Below, piece by piece: positions 9,081 to 17,960 of a DNA stretch of 64,000 nt. Within the stretch, counting starts at the first letter, position 1, and every line of letters starts with the position of its first letter. The notes below the pieces were generated by a model. The model was not told where the DNA came from, searched no databases, and saw only the letters and a program-made list of their open reading frames with translations. The DNA comes from Streptomyces angustmyceticus (GTDB lineage Bacteria > Actinomycetota > Actinomycetes > Streptomycetales > Streptomycetaceae), in assembly GCF_019933235.1 (NCBI RefSeq), contig NZ_CP082945.1:434001-498000 (forward strand), given 5' to 3'. A program made the position numbers and the translations under genes.

Positions 9081-10142
9081 ATGGACCTGCCCGTCATGCC
9101 CCCGGTCTCCCCCATGCTGGCGAAGGCGGTGGCCGACATCCCCGCCGGCATGCTCTACGAGGCCAAGTGGGACGGCTTCCGCGTCATCGTCTTCCGGGAC
9201 GGCGAGGACGTCGAGATCGCCAGCCGTACGACGAAGTCCCTCACCCGCTACTTCCCCGAAGTGGTCGAGGCCGCACGGGCCGAGCTGCCGCCGCGCTGCG
9301 TCGTCGACGGCGAGATCGTCATCGCCCATGACGGCCGGCTGCACTTCGAGGAGCTGCTGGAGCGCATTCACCCGGCGGACTCCCGGGTCCGCACCCTCGC
9401 CGCGCGGACGCCCGCCTCGCTGGTCGCCTTCGACCTGCTGGCGCTCGGCGCGGACGCGCTGCTGCACGAGCCGCAGTCGGCGCGCCGGGAGGCCCTGGTC
9501 GAGGCGCTGGGCCCGGCCGGGGCGCCGGTGTACACGGCGCCCGCGACGCGGGATCAGGAGCTGGCGCGCCGCTGGTTCACCCAGTTCGAGGGCGCGGGGC
9601 TGGACGGGGTGATCGCCAAGCCGCTCGATCTGCCGTACCGGCCCGGCGACCGCGCCATGTTCAAGGTCAAGCATGCCCGCACCGCCGACTGTGTGGTCGC
9701 CGGCTACCGGCTGCACAAGAGCGGGCCGGTGGTCGGCTCCCTGCTGCTGGGCCTGTACGACGACGCCGGTGAGCTGCAGCACGTCGGGGTGTGCGCGTCG
9801 TTCCCGATGGCCAGGCGGCGGGCGCTGGTCGAGGAGCTGGCGCCGCTGCTGATGGACGACGTCGCGGGGCATCCGTGGGGCGCGTGGACCGACGAGGCGG
9901 CGCATGCCGCCCGGCGGATGCCCGGCGGGCCCAGCCGCTGGAGCGGCGGCAAGGACCTGTCGTGGGTGCCGCTGCGCCCGGAGCGGGTGTGCGAGGTCGC
10001 CTACGACCACATGGAGGGCAGCAGGTTCCGGCACACCGCCCAGTTCCGCCACTGGCGCCCCGACCGTACGCCGGAGAGCTGCACCTACGCCCAGCTGGAG
10101 GAGCCGGTGGGCTACGACCTGGGGCAGTTGCTTCCGGGCTGA
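9081..10142 (+). CDS. ATP-dependent DNA ligase (LigD-ligase/LigC type)
   Basis: This 353-residue enzyme seals DNA nicks using ATP. The adenylation motif EAKWDGFR places the nucleotide-accepting lysine at residue 29; motif III is VAFDLLALG, motif IV is EGAGLDGVIAK and motif V is FKVKHARTADCVV. An OB-fold follows to the C terminus. It is divergent from the LigD-type polymerase gene with 116 nt between starts, so both probably act in repair of double-strand breaks or gaps. The start is the ATG at 9081 followed by the conserved PPVSPMLAK segment. Confidence 0.9.
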   Translation: MDLPVMPPVSPMLAKAVADIPAGMLYEAKWDGFRVIVFRDGEDVEIASRTTKSLTRYFPEVVEAARAELPPRCVVDGEIVIAHDGRLHFEELLERIHPADSRVRTLAARTPASLVAFDLLALGADALLHEPQSARREALVEALGPAGAPVYTAPATRDQELARRWFTQFEGAGLDGVIAKPLDLPYRPGDRAMFKVKHARTADCVVAGYRLHKSGPVVGSLLLGLYDDAGELQHVGVCASFPMARRRALVEELAPLLMDDVAGHPWGAWTDEAAHAARRMPGGPSRWSGGKDLSWVPLRPERVCEVAYDHMEGSRFRHTAQFRHWRPDRTPESCTYAQLEEPVGYDLGQLLPG

Positions 10143-10180
10143 GCGGGCGGGGCGGCTCACCGTCGGCCGGCCGTGCCGGG

Positions 10181-11215
10181 TCAGGTGGGGTCGCCGTCCG
10201 GCGGCCAGCGGCGCCGGCTCTCCCCCGGGGCCAGCCGGTCCACCACCTCGGCCAGTTCGCTGCAGGCATGCTCGACCTTGCGGCGGATGGTGTTCTGCTC
10301 GGTGACGATCGCCGACAGCAGCAGCGCGGTGAGGGCCGCGGACGCGTTCAGGGCCTGCAGATTGACCATCGCCTCCAGCAGGCTCTGGCCCTGGAACGGT
10401 CCGGTCCTGGCCGTCGCCGCCCGGATGACCAGGACGGACACCAGCAGGACGCAGGGCGCGGCGCCCGCCAGCTGGAAGCGCAGCGCCGCCCAGACGATCA
10501 CCGGGAAGACGAGGAAGAGCAGCGACAGCTCGCTGCGGATCGCGATGACCGTGACGGCGACCGTGACGACCAGCAGGGCCGCCGCCTCCGCCCACCGGTA
10601 GCCGGGGACGCCGCGGGGCCACCGGAACGAGCGGCAGACGAGGAGGAGCGGGGTGATGACGAGGATGCCCATCGCGTCGCCCGCCCACCAGGCGACCCAG
10701 GTCCGCCAGAAGCCGCCGCCCGGCAGGGCGCCTTTGAGGAGGAGCATGCCGGTGCCCAGCGTCGCGCTGACCAGTATCCCGGCGAAGGCACCGAGGGCGA
10801 CCAGCGCCACCCCGTCGCGCAGCCGGTCGAGTGCGGTGCGGAACCCGACCCGGCGGAGCATCAGGAAGGCGCACACCGGGGCCAGGGTGTTGCCGGCCAT
10901 GATCCCGAGGACCGTGGGGTCGAGCGGGTTGACGGTGGCGACGACCGCGAGGGTGCCGAGGGCGATGCCCGGCCAGGTCCACAGACCCACGAGGAGCAGG
11001 CAGCTCAGGGAGATACCCGTCGGCGGCCACAGCGGCGTGACCACGGCACCGGAGATGACCACCTGTTCCAGGAGGCCGATCCGGGCGGACCCGTAGTAGA
11101 CGCCGGCGAGGCCGAGGATCGTCAGAGCTGCCGGCCCGAGACGGCGGAGTACCTCGGTGCGCACCACCCGGTCATCAGACAACGCCGGGGGCCGGGCGCC
11201 GGCTGCGACACGCAC
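10181..11215 (-). CDS. MASE1-domain membrane protein
   Basis: This 344-residue protein has eight to nine transmembrane helices over residues 25-305, with MASE1-type motifs (VTPLWPPTGISLS, AWWAGDAMGILVITPLLL), followed by about 40 cytoplasmic residues that look coiled-coil. MASE1 is a membrane sensory domain usually fused to a kinase, cyclase or phosphatase; here no output domain is fused. The gene starts 15 nt after the phosphatase gene at 11231, so the sensor and its probable output enzyme are separate products of one operon. The ligand is unknown. Confidence 0.8.
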   Translation of the reverse strand: MRVAAGARPPALSDDRVVRTEVLRRLGPAALTILGLAGVYYGSARIGLLEQVVISGAVVTPLWPPTGISLSCLLLVGLWTWPGIALGTLAVVATVNPLDPTVLGIMAGNTLAPVCAFLMLRRVGFRTALDRLRDGVALVALGAFAGILVSATLGTGMLLLKGALPGGGFWRTWVAWWAGDAMGILVITPLLLVCRSFRWPRGVPGYRWAEAAALLVVTVAVTVIAIRSELSLLFLVFPVIVWAALRFQLAGAAPCVLLVSVLVIRAATARTGPFQGQSLLEAMVNLQALNASAALTALLLSAIVTEQNTIRRKVEHACSELAEVVDRLAPGESRRRWPPDGDPT

Positions 11216-11230
11216 GCCCCGGGCCGCGCT

Positions 11231-12064
11231 TCACCCGGCTTCGGGCGGGACCGCGTCGAAGCGCAGCGCGAGCACCGCCGAGTCGTCGGTGTGCCCGGTG
11301 AACTCGGCCACGCTGATCGCCGCGTCGGCCACGGTGGCCGGGTCCCGGTCGGCGTTGGCGCTGACCAGGCGGGTCACCTGTGTCAGGCCCGCCTCGATCG
11401 GGAACGACGGTCCCTCCACCACCCCGTCGGTGAGCAGCACGAACGCGCCCGCGGTAGCGAACCGGTGGTGGGAGACCGGGTAGCTCTCGCCCGGCATGAT
11501 GCCCAGCGGCAGGCCGCCGGGGTCGTCGGCGAGGCCGGAGCGGCCGTCGGTGGTGGCCCAGATGCCGGGTACGTGCCCGGCCCGGGCGCTGGACAGCTCC
11601 CAGGCGGCCTGGTCGAAGCGGACGAAGGTGCAGGTCGCGAAGAGGCCGCAGTCGACCGAGACCAGCAGGTCGTTGGCCCGGCTCAGCACCTCGCCCGGGT
11701 CGGCGGCATGGCCGGCGACGGCGCGCAGCCCGAAGCGGATCTGCCCCATGAAGGCGGCCGCCTCGACGTCGTGGCCCTGCACATCGCCGATGCAGAAGGC
11801 GAGCGACCCGTCGGGCAGGCGGAAGCCGTCGTACCAGTCGCCGCCGATGTCGAGTCCGTGCCGGGCGGGGGCGTAGGTGGCGGCGGCGCGCAGACCCGGT
11901 ACCCCCGGCAGCGCGGCGGGCAGCATCTCGCGCTGCAGCGCCTCGGCCAGCTCCACCCGCGCCCGCTGCTTCTCGGCGCCCTCCCGTGCCTGGGCGGTCA
12001 GCCGTCCGAGCGTGCTCAGCAGGTCGTCGGCGCTCGCCGACCGCGCGGGACGACGCCGCAGCAT
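11231..12064 (-). CDS. SpoIIE-type PP2C phosphatase
   Basis: This 277-residue soluble serine phosphatase has a short helical N terminus (about 1-45) and a SpoIIE domain with GGDWYDGF, IGDVQGHD, LLTDGVVE and DDSAVLAL metal-site motifs. It lacks PAS or GAF sensors. The ATG at 12064 is selected because GGGAG lies 6 nt upstream; a longer frame exists but is Arg-rich and lacks a ribosome site. It is the first gene of a two-gene operon with the MASE1 protein, which could supply its sensory input. The likely substrate is a phosphorylated STAS-domain anti-anti-sigma factor, encoded elsewhere. Confidence 0.85.
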   Translation of the reverse strand: MLRRRPARSASADDLLSTLGRLTAQAREGAEKQRARVELAEALQREMLPAALPGVPGLRAAATYAPARHGLDIGGDWYDGFRLPDGSLAFCIGDVQGHDVEAAAFMGQIRFGLRAVAGHAADPGEVLSRANDLLVSVDCGLFATCTFVRFDQAAWELSSARAGHVPGIWATTDGRSGLADDPGGLPLGIMPGESYPVSHHRFATAGAFVLLTDGVVEGPSFPIEAGLTQVTRLVSANADRDPATVADAAISVAEFTGHTDDSAVLALRFDAVPPEAG

Positions 12065-12149
12065 GGGCCGCTCCCAGGTGCATCGGTGGACCCGCCAGGG
12101 AGCGCGCTCCGTACGGCAGTCCGCGGTGGCCGCCTGACCTGGCCTCATG

Positions 12150-12166
12150 GGGCTCGCGGGGAGCCC
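12150..12166. terminator. Weak hairpin after the permease gene
   Basis: A 6-bp stem (GGGCTC with GAGCCC, loop GCGGG) lies between the permease 3' end and the phosphatase start. It is short and lacks a T tract, so its role is doubtful. Confidence 0.25.
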
Positions 12167-12302
12167 GCCTCTCGCGATTCATCTTATTTCCGCGGGGGGA
12201 CTTCCGCTTGACGGCCGGGACCGCGCCCTCCGCGGGTGTTCCCGCGCGATCCCGTGCCCCGGTCCGCCGCCGCTTCCCGCCGCGGCGTCCCGGGCCCGGC
12301 GC

Positions 12303-13931
12303 TCAGACCTCGGCGGGGCGGGACACCACCAGGTGCCGGACACCGGAGCGGACGGCCCAGATGAAGACCGCCAGCGCCATGGCGGCCACGGTGATCGAGT
12401 CGTACGGTGCGGGCAGCAGTCCGGAACCCTCGAACGTGCCCACCCCGGAGAGCGCGGTCAGGGCCACGAGGTAGCACACCAGCCAGGCGCCGGTGCGCAG
12501 TTCGGCGCCGAGCGGGCGGCGCGGGCCCGCGCCGTCGCTCTCCACGCGGACGCCGGGCCGGCGCATGGCCAGGAAGATCAGCAGGCCGCCGAGCACCAGG
12601 GGCAGTGCGAGGCGCAGGTCCTGCCAGCCCGACCAGTAGACGAACTCGCTGGCCACCACGAAGCTGAGCGGCGCGATCCAGCGCAGCCCGGGGACCCAGC
12701 CGGCGGTGTGGCCGCCCGGCTCGGCGCGGAACACCGCGACCGCGACCGCGGAGGCGGCATAGATCAGCAAGTACATGTCGCCCATGACGCTCACGATGTC
12801 CTGCCAGCCGCCGAACGGCAGCAGGAAGACCACGATGACCGCGAGGTTGATCGCCAGCGCCCGGCGCGGGATGCCGAACCGCTCGTTGACCTTCATGAAG
12901 TACCGCGGGATGGTGCCGTTCTTGGCGAGCGCGTAGGTGTGCCGCGCGTCGATCGCCACGCCGACGTACGCGGAACCGCCGGGCGAGATCACCGCGTCCG
13001 CGTAGAGCAGGCCGGCGAGCCAGTGCAGGTTGAGGATCAGCGCGAGCTGGCCGAACGGCGAGTCGAAGGAGACCCCCTGCCAGCCGTGGCCGAGCAGGTT
13101 CTCGGGCACGGTGAAGAGGAACGCCACCTGCAGCGCCAGGTACATCAGGACGGCGAGGCCGATGCCGGTGAGGACGGCGGCGGGGATGGTCCGGCGGGGG
13201 TTGCGGGTCTCGCCGGAGAAGTCCAGCGGCGCCTGGAAGCCGTTGACGGAGTAGACGATGCCGCCGCCGGCCAGCGCGGTCAGGCAGGCGACATAGCCGT
13301 ACGGCGCGAAGCCGCCGTGGTCCGTCAGGCGGCCGGAGTGCCAGCCGGAGGCGATCAGCGCGATCACGGTGATCACCGGGACGAGGATCTTGAACACCGA
13401 GATCAGGTTGTTGAGCCGGGCGAACATCCGGACCGCGAACCAGTTCAGCGCCGTCAGCACCACGCTGAGCCCGGTGGCCAGCGCCAGCCCCGAGAGGGTG
13501 AGGGTGTGGCCGTTGTAGATGCCCGGCAGGTAGTGCGCGGCGTACTGCATGATCGCGCTGATCTCGGCGGCGGTCCCGCCCACCGACAGCAGCGTCGACC
13601 AGCCGATGAGGGTGCCGACGAGGCGTCCGCTGGCGAACAGCGGCCAGCGGACGGTGCCGCCGCCCTCCGGCCGGGACGCGCCGAGTTCGATCATGACCAG
13701 GGCGACCAGGCCGCACAGCAGACCGGCGCCGACCCAGGACAGCAGCGCCGCGGGGCCGGCGGTCTGTGCCGCGTAGAGGGCGGCGAACAGCCAGCCGGAG
13801 CCGACGATATTGGAGAAGCCGATACCCGTCAGACCCCAGAAGCCCAGGTCACGGCGCAATCGACGCTCCTGTGCCAGCACTTCCGGCGCGCCGGCCCCGT
13901 CGCCCCCGCCTGATACCTGACGCTCCGTCAC
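12303..13931 (-). CDS. APC-family amino acid permease
   Basis: This 542-residue membrane protein has twelve or more helices. It opens with RRDLGFWGLTGIGFSNIVGSGWL, the family's first helix, and has SGETRNPRRTIP in a middle loop, the hallmark of this transporter group. It is a different subgroup from the permease at 314. The GTG at 13931 is chosen over upstream codons because AAGGAG lies 7 nt before it and the upstream frame is Arg/Pro-rich noise. Substrate is unknown. It is transcribed alone, away from the small membrane protein at 14338. Confidence 0.85.
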   Translation of the reverse strand: MTERQVSGGGDGAGAPEVLAQERRLRRDLGFWGLTGIGFSNIVGSGWLFAALYAAQTAGPAALLSWVGAGLLCGLVALVMIELGASRPEGGGTVRWPLFASGRLVGTLIGWSTLLSVGGTAAEISAIMQYAAHYLPGIYNGHTLTLSGLALATGLSVVLTALNWFAVRMFARLNNLISVFKILVPVITVIALIASGWHSGRLTDHGGFAPYGYVACLTALAGGGIVYSVNGFQAPLDFSGETRNPRRTIPAAVLTGIGLAVLMYLALQVAFLFTVPENLLGHGWQGVSFDSPFGQLALILNLHWLAGLLYADAVISPGGSAYVGVAIDARHTYALAKNGTIPRYFMKVNERFGIPRRALAINLAVIVVFLLPFGGWQDIVSVMGDMYLLIYAASAVAVAVFRAEPGGHTAGWVPGLRWIAPLSFVVASEFVYWSGWQDLRLALPLVLGGLLIFLAMRRPGVRVESDGAGPRRPLGAELRTGAWLVCYLVALTALSGVGTFEGSGLLPAPYDSITVAAMALAVFIWAVRSGVRHLVVSRPAEV

Positions 13932-14337
13932 GAAAACGCTCCTTGATTCACTCTTTCCGGCTCGCCGGACCCTACTCGACGAGCGCCCAAGAGGAATCTT
14001 GCGCTCCACCAGCGGACACTTCCTGCACACAGCGCAGGGGACGGCCACGCAGAGCGACGACGGGGCGCCGGAGGGTGCGCCCCGTCCGTGCCGGACGACG
14101 GGCCGCCCGGCGGCGGGGCAGGCGGTCCGTGTCGACACCGAAGGCGGCCAGGCGTCCGTCCTCTTCCGCCCGGGGCTCCGGTCCGGCCGACGGCGCACAT
14201 CGTCCGATTCCGCTCCGCCCGCCGGGATCTCCGGCGCATGCTCGGGCGTTGACGGGTAGGAGGGGACGGGGGAAGCCGCATCGGCACAGGGGGATGCCGG
14301 CTCCGCCGTACGGGACGAGGAGACGAGGAGCAGCCGG
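13932..14337. other. Divergent intergenic region without a gene
   Basis: This 406-nt gap separates the divergent permease and small membrane protein genes and must contain both promoters. It is GC-rich. No convincing reading frame, hairpin or repeat was found in it. Confidence 0.4.
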
Positions 14338-14595
14338 ATGAGCACACTGCCGTGGCGCGAGGACGAGAGCTGGCGGCGCCGGTACCCGCAGTCGGGGCCC
14401 GACTGGACCAGTGGCATGCCGCAGGGGCCGACGGACCCGCTGACGCCGATGGGGCGGATCGACCAGTACGGCCGGATGGGGAGCGCGCTGCGCGGTGGCC
14501 ACATGGCGCCCTGGCAGCGGAAGATGATCATCGGCTTCGTCGTCGGCGCACTCGTGGTCGCCGTGACGGCGGTCCTGCTGGTGCTTCTGGGCTGA
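14338..14595 (+). CDS. Small tail-anchored membrane protein
   Basis: This 85-residue protein has a polar, Pro- and Gly-rich N-terminal half (about 1-60) and one hydrophobic helix at the extreme C terminus (MIIGFVVGALVVAVTAVLLV), so most of it should face the cytoplasm. GAGGAG lies about 9 nt before the ATG. It resembles the many short conserved streptomycete membrane proteins of unknown function. No enzymatic motif is visible. Confidence 0.65.
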   Translation: MSTLPWREDESWRRRYPQSGPDWTSGMPQGPTDPLTPMGRIDQYGRMGSALRGGHMAPWQRKMIIGFVVGALVVAVTAVLLVLLG

Positions 14596-14640
14596 CGGTC
14601 CCCCGGGGTGGCCGGGGTATGCGCAGCCTCCGGGGAGATG

Positions 14641-14666
14641 GCGGCGGCCGGGCGCTCAGCCGCCGC
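14641..14666. terminator. Candidate hairpin between converging genes
   Basis: An 8-bp perfect stem (GCGGCGGC with GCCGCCGC) with a 10-nt loop lies between the small membrane protein and the convergent epsilon-like gene. Confidence 0.4.
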
Positions 14667-14721
14667 GGAGACCGCGACAGACGGCGGGAAGGCCGGCCGG
14701 AGGCGCAACGGGGCCGGCGGG

Positions 14722-15222
14722 TCAGCCGCAGCTCCAGCAGCCCGACCAGCAGGCGGTGTGCCGGGCGTGGCGCCGCCGGGCGGTGGACGGCGGCTGGTCG
14801 CCGTTGTCGGCGAGGGCGCGCAGCCCGGCGAGCCGGGCACAGAGCACCACGCTGATCGCGGCGATCTCCTCGGGCTCGGCATGGCCCTTCTCGATCCGCA
14901 GCCAGGCGGCCGGCGGCGCATCGAGCGACATGCTCGCGTCGGCGGGCGCGGCCTCGTCGGGGGCCGCGCACTCGCCGGCCACCGTGTCCCCGGTGGGCGG
15001 GACGTCCGCGGTCGCCGGGCTCTCGTCGGGGGCCCCGCTCCCGTCGGCCGCCGTGCCCTCCTCGGCGCATGTCTCCGTACCGACGGGTGCGGCCTCGGCG
15101 AGGACGGTGCCCTCTTCGGTGGCGGTGCACCCGCCGAGGGCCGTGCTCTCCTCGGTGGGGGTGCCGTCGACGGCGGGTCTGGCCTCGCCGATGACGGTGC
15201 TCGCGTCGGTGGATGTGCTCAT
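14722..15222 (-). CDS. Acyl-CoA carboxylase epsilon-subunit-like protein
   Basis: A 166-residue protein with two parts. Residues 1-100 are low complexity, rich in Ala, Thr, Glu and Pro with degenerate repeats (EEGT, AEEGT, TEEST). Residues 104-150 match the short domain of actinobacterial acyl-CoA carboxylase epsilon subunits: WLRIEKGHAEPEEIAAISVV is typical of it. These subunits stimulate the biotin-dependent carboxylases that make malonyl- or methylmalonyl-CoA. The beta subunit gene usually next door is absent here, and the tail is Cys-rich (CWSGCWSCG), which is unusual. Assignment rests on one short motif. Confidence 0.6.
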   Translation of the reverse strand: MSTSTDASTVIGEARPAVDGTPTEESTALGGCTATEEGTVLAEAAPVGTETCAEEGTAADGSGAPDESPATADVPPTGDTVAGECAAPDEAAPADASMSLDAPPAAWLRIEKGHAEPEEIAAISVVLCARLAGLRALADNGDQPPSTARRRHARHTACWSGCWSCG

Positions 15223-15511
15223 GTGGGGTCCGTCGGATCGGGGGTGGTGCGCGGTGTGCGACCGACGGACGCGGCGTTGCGCTGTGCCGTGTCCGGGCAG
15301 GTCACAGGGCCGACGCTAGAAGCGCTCCGGGGCCCTGTCGCGCGGGGAGGGCCCCGGCTGCGCCATTCGGACGACCGTCCCGCGGCCAAGGCGTGATATC
15401 CGCCGCCGGGACCGTGTTGCTCCCCGCCGTCGCGTCGTGGAAGACGAGCATCGCGCTCAGGTTGGGCAAGGCACGCGGCTTCCGGACGACGCAGTCAGGA
15501 TGGGCGGGACG

Positions 15512-16765
15512 ATGAGATGTGATCAGGCCGGCGACGAACGTGCCCCTGCGCGGGACGAGGGGCGCCGGGGCTTTCTCAGGTGTGCGGCGGGGCTCGCCGG
15601 AGTGGCGGCCGCGACGGGCCTCGGCGGTCAGGCGGCCGCCGCTCCGGCCGGCCGGCCCGCGGCCGACAGCGGGAAGTCGCTGCCCGACAGGGTGCCGTTC
15701 CACGGCCGCCACCAGGCCGGCATCCTGACCCCCCAGCAGCTCTTCGCCGGGTTCGTCGGCTTCGACGTACTGGCCGAGAACCGCGAGGGCCTGACGGACC
15801 TGTTCCAGCGGCTCACCACGCGCTGCCGGGTGCTGGCGGCCGGGGTGAAGCCGCAGGACGAGCAGGTCGCCGCGGAACGGCCCACCCCCGACTCGCTCAC
15901 CATCACGCTCGGCGTCGGCGCCTCGCTGTTCGACGACCGGTTCGGGCTCTCCGGCCACAAGCCCCGCCACCTCAAGGCGATGCCGGCGTTCCCCGACGAC
16001 CGGCTGGAGCCCGCGCGCTGCCACGGTGACCTGTCGCTGCAGATCTGCGCCCAGCACCCGGACGCCATCGTCCATGTGCTGCGCGACCTGACACGGTCGA
16101 CGGAGGGCCTGCTGCGGCCCCGCTGGCGCGCGGACGCCTTCTTGAACCCGTCGCGGCCCTCGGGCTCGCCGCGCACCTTCATCGGCTTCAAGGACGGCAT
16201 CGTCAACCCGGACCTCGCCTCGTCCAGGGAGATGGACCGGCTGATGTGGGTGACCCCGCCCTGCGGGGAGCCGGAGTGGGCGCTGGACGGCAGCTATCAG
16301 GTGCTGCGTCTGATCCGCTTCCACATCGAGGAGTGGGACAAGGTGCCGGTGGCCCGGCAGGAGAAGATCTTCGGGCGGCGCAAGGCGAGCGGCGCACCGC
16401 TGGACGGCGAGCACGAGACGGACGCGCCGCGGTACCACGACGACCCGCGCGGCAGGAAGATCCCGCTCGACTCGCACATCCGGCTGGCCAACCCGCGCAC
16501 CGAGAGGACCGACAAGTCCCGCTTCCTGCGCCGGAGTTACAACTACGACCAGGGCTTCGACCACTCCGGACGGATGGACCTGGGGCTGGTCTTCTGCGGC
16601 TACCAGCAGAACCCGGAGCGGCAGTTCGCGACCGTGCAGCGCCGGCTGCGGCACGAGCCGCTGTCCGAGTTCATCACGCCGATCGGCGGGGGCTACTTCT
16701 TCATCCTGCCGGGGGTGCGCGACGCCGACGACTGGTTCGGGTCCCGGCTGCTGAAGAAGGTCTGA
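15512..16765 (+). CDS. Tat-exported Dyp-type (EfeB-like) heme peroxidase
   Basis: This 417-residue preprotein carries a twin-arginine signal (RRGFLRCAAGLAG then an Ala-rich stretch ending AAAA), so it is exported folded with heme. The catalytic GFKDGIVNP motif of dye-decolourising peroxidases holds the distal aspartate; the proximal histidine is probably in the FHIEEWDKV region, and the C terminus has the GGGYFFILPG motif. Length fits EfeB/DypA. It uses H2O2 to oxidise substrates and may act on heme iron. No efeU/efeO iron-transport genes are adjacent. ATG at 15512 is chosen so the signal starts soon after; an in-frame ATG at 15500 is possible. Confidence 0.85.
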   Translation: MRCDQAGDERAPARDEGRRGFLRCAAGLAGVAAATGLGGQAAAAPAGRPAADSGKSLPDRVPFHGRHQAGILTPQQLFAGFVGFDVLAENREGLTDLFQRLTTRCRVLAAGVKPQDEQVAAERPTPDSLTITLGVGASLFDDRFGLSGHKPRHLKAMPAFPDDRLEPARCHGDLSLQICAQHPDAIVHVLRDLTRSTEGLLRPRWRADAFLNPSRPSGSPRTFIGFKDGIVNPDLASSREMDRLMWVTPPCGEPEWALDGSYQVLRLIRFHIEEWDKVPVARQEKIFGRRKASGAPLDGEHETDAPRYHDDPRGRKIPLDSHIRLANPRTERTDKSRFLRRSYNYDQGFDHSGRMDLGLVFCGYQQNPERQFATVQRRLRHEPLSEFITPIGGGYFFILPGVRDADDWFGSRLLKKV

Positions 16766-16782
16766 GCGGGACGGACCCACGC

Positions 16783-16817
16783 ACCGAGGGCGGCACCGGT
16801 TCGGTGCCGCCCTCGGT
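16783..16817. terminator. Strong bidirectional hairpin terminator
   Basis: A perfect 16-bp stem (ACCGAGGGCGGCACCG and its complement) with a 3-nt loop ends both the peroxidase gene and the long hydrogenase operon coming from the right. Confidence 0.8.
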
Positions 16818-16835
16818 CGTACGCGGAAGGACCGT

Positions 16836-17960
16836 TCAGCAGATCCGGGGCAGTTGCTCGCCCAGCGGCAGGTCGACCACCCGGGTGCCGCCCAGCGGGG
16901 TGCCGGCCACCACCATCCCGGGGTGGGTGGCGACCGCCTCTCCGATGATCGCGGCGCCGGCGCCCAGCGGGTGCGCGCGCATGGCCTCCAGCACGGCGTC
17001 CGCGTGGTCGCGGGGGACGAAGGCCACCAGCTTGCCCTCGTTGGCGACGTACATCGGGTCCAGGCCGAGGATCGCGCAGGCGTTGGCGACGGCCGGCGGG
17101 ACCGGGATGGCGCGCTCCTGGATGACGATGCCGGTGCAGGAGGCGGTGGCGATCTCGCACAGCGCGGCGGCCAGACCGCCGCGGGTGGGGTCGCGCAGCA
17201 CATGCAGATCGGGGGTGACGGCGAGCATGGCCTCGACGAGGCCGCCGAGGGCCGCGCAGTCGCTCTCGATCTCGACGCCGAACTCCAGGCCCTCGCGGAC
17301 GCTCATGATGGCCACGCCGTGCAGGCCGATGTCACCGCTGACGATCACCACGTCGCCGGGGACGACGCGCTGCGGGCGCAGATCGACGCCCGCCGGGATC
17401 AGGCCGATACCGGCGGTGTTGAGGTAGACGCCGTCGCCGTGGCCCGCCTCGACGACCTTGGTGTCGCCGGTCGCCACCTCGACCCCCGCGGCCCGCGCGG
17501 CCGCGCCCATCGCGTCGGCGACCCCGGCCACCACCGGCATCTCCACGCCCTCCTCCAGGATGAAGCCGCAGGAGAGGTAGGCGGCCTTGGCTCCGCTCAT
17601 GGCCAGGTCGTTGACGGTGCCGTTGACGGCGAGGTCGCCGATGCAGCCGCCGGGGAAGAACAGCGGCCGCACGACGTAGGAGTCGGTGGAGAACGCGAGG
17701 CGCACACCGCCGAGGGACACCGCGGCGGAGTCGCCGAGCTGGGCGAGGATCTCGCCGCCGAACGCGGGGGCGAAGATCTGCTGGACGAGTTCCGCGGACA
17801 GGGCGCCGCCCCCGCCGTGCCCCATGACGACGCGGGGCTGGTCGCGGAGCGGGGCGGGGCAGGTCCAGCCGGAGATGTCGACGGTGGGCAGGCCGCGGTC
17901 GGCCGGGGTGGGACCGCCGCGGGAGGAACCGCCGGGGGCCGGGTGGAGGGTGTCAGACAA
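16836..17960 (-). CDS. hypE: HypE, hydrogenase cyanide-ligand dehydratase
   Basis: HypE receives a carbamoyl group from HypF on its C-terminal cysteine and dehydrates it to the thiocyanate that supplies CN ligands to the NiFe-site iron. The 374-residue product ends in PRIC, the diagnostic C-terminal motif, and contains the AIR-synthase-like [14 protein letters not shown] segment. The start is unusual: the only well-placed codon is TTG at 17960, with AGGAGG 9 nt upstream, overlapping the end of hypD by 8 nt. It is the last gene of the operon and is followed by a strong hairpin. Confidence 0.9.
   Translation of the reverse strand: MSDTLHPAPGGSSRGGPTPADRGLPTVDISGWTCPAPLRDQPRVVMGHGGGGALSAELVQQIFAPAFGGEILAQLGDSAAVSLGGVRLAFSTDSYVVRPLFFPGGCIGDLAVNGTVNDLAMSGAKAAYLSCGFILEEGVEMPVVAGVADAMGAAARAAGVEVATGDTKVVEAGHGDGVYLNTAGIGLIPAGVDLRPQRVVPGDVVIVSGDIGLHGVAIMSVREGLEFGVEIESDCAALGGLVEAMLAVTPDLHVLRDPTRGGLAAALCEIATASCTGIVIQERAIPVPPAVANACAILGLDPMYVANEGKLVAFVPRDHADAVLEAMRAHPLGAGAAIIGEAVATHPGMVVAGTPLGGTRVVDLPLGEQLPRIC

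Noticed and set aside
8616..11030. 804-codon minus-strand frame over the ligase and MASE1 genes
   Set aside because: Pro/Arg/Gly-rich with no domain; both strands already hold well supported genes.
13932..14921. N-terminal extension of the second permease
   Set aside because: The upstream 330 codons are Arg/Pro-rich and the GTG at 13931 has a good ribosome site.
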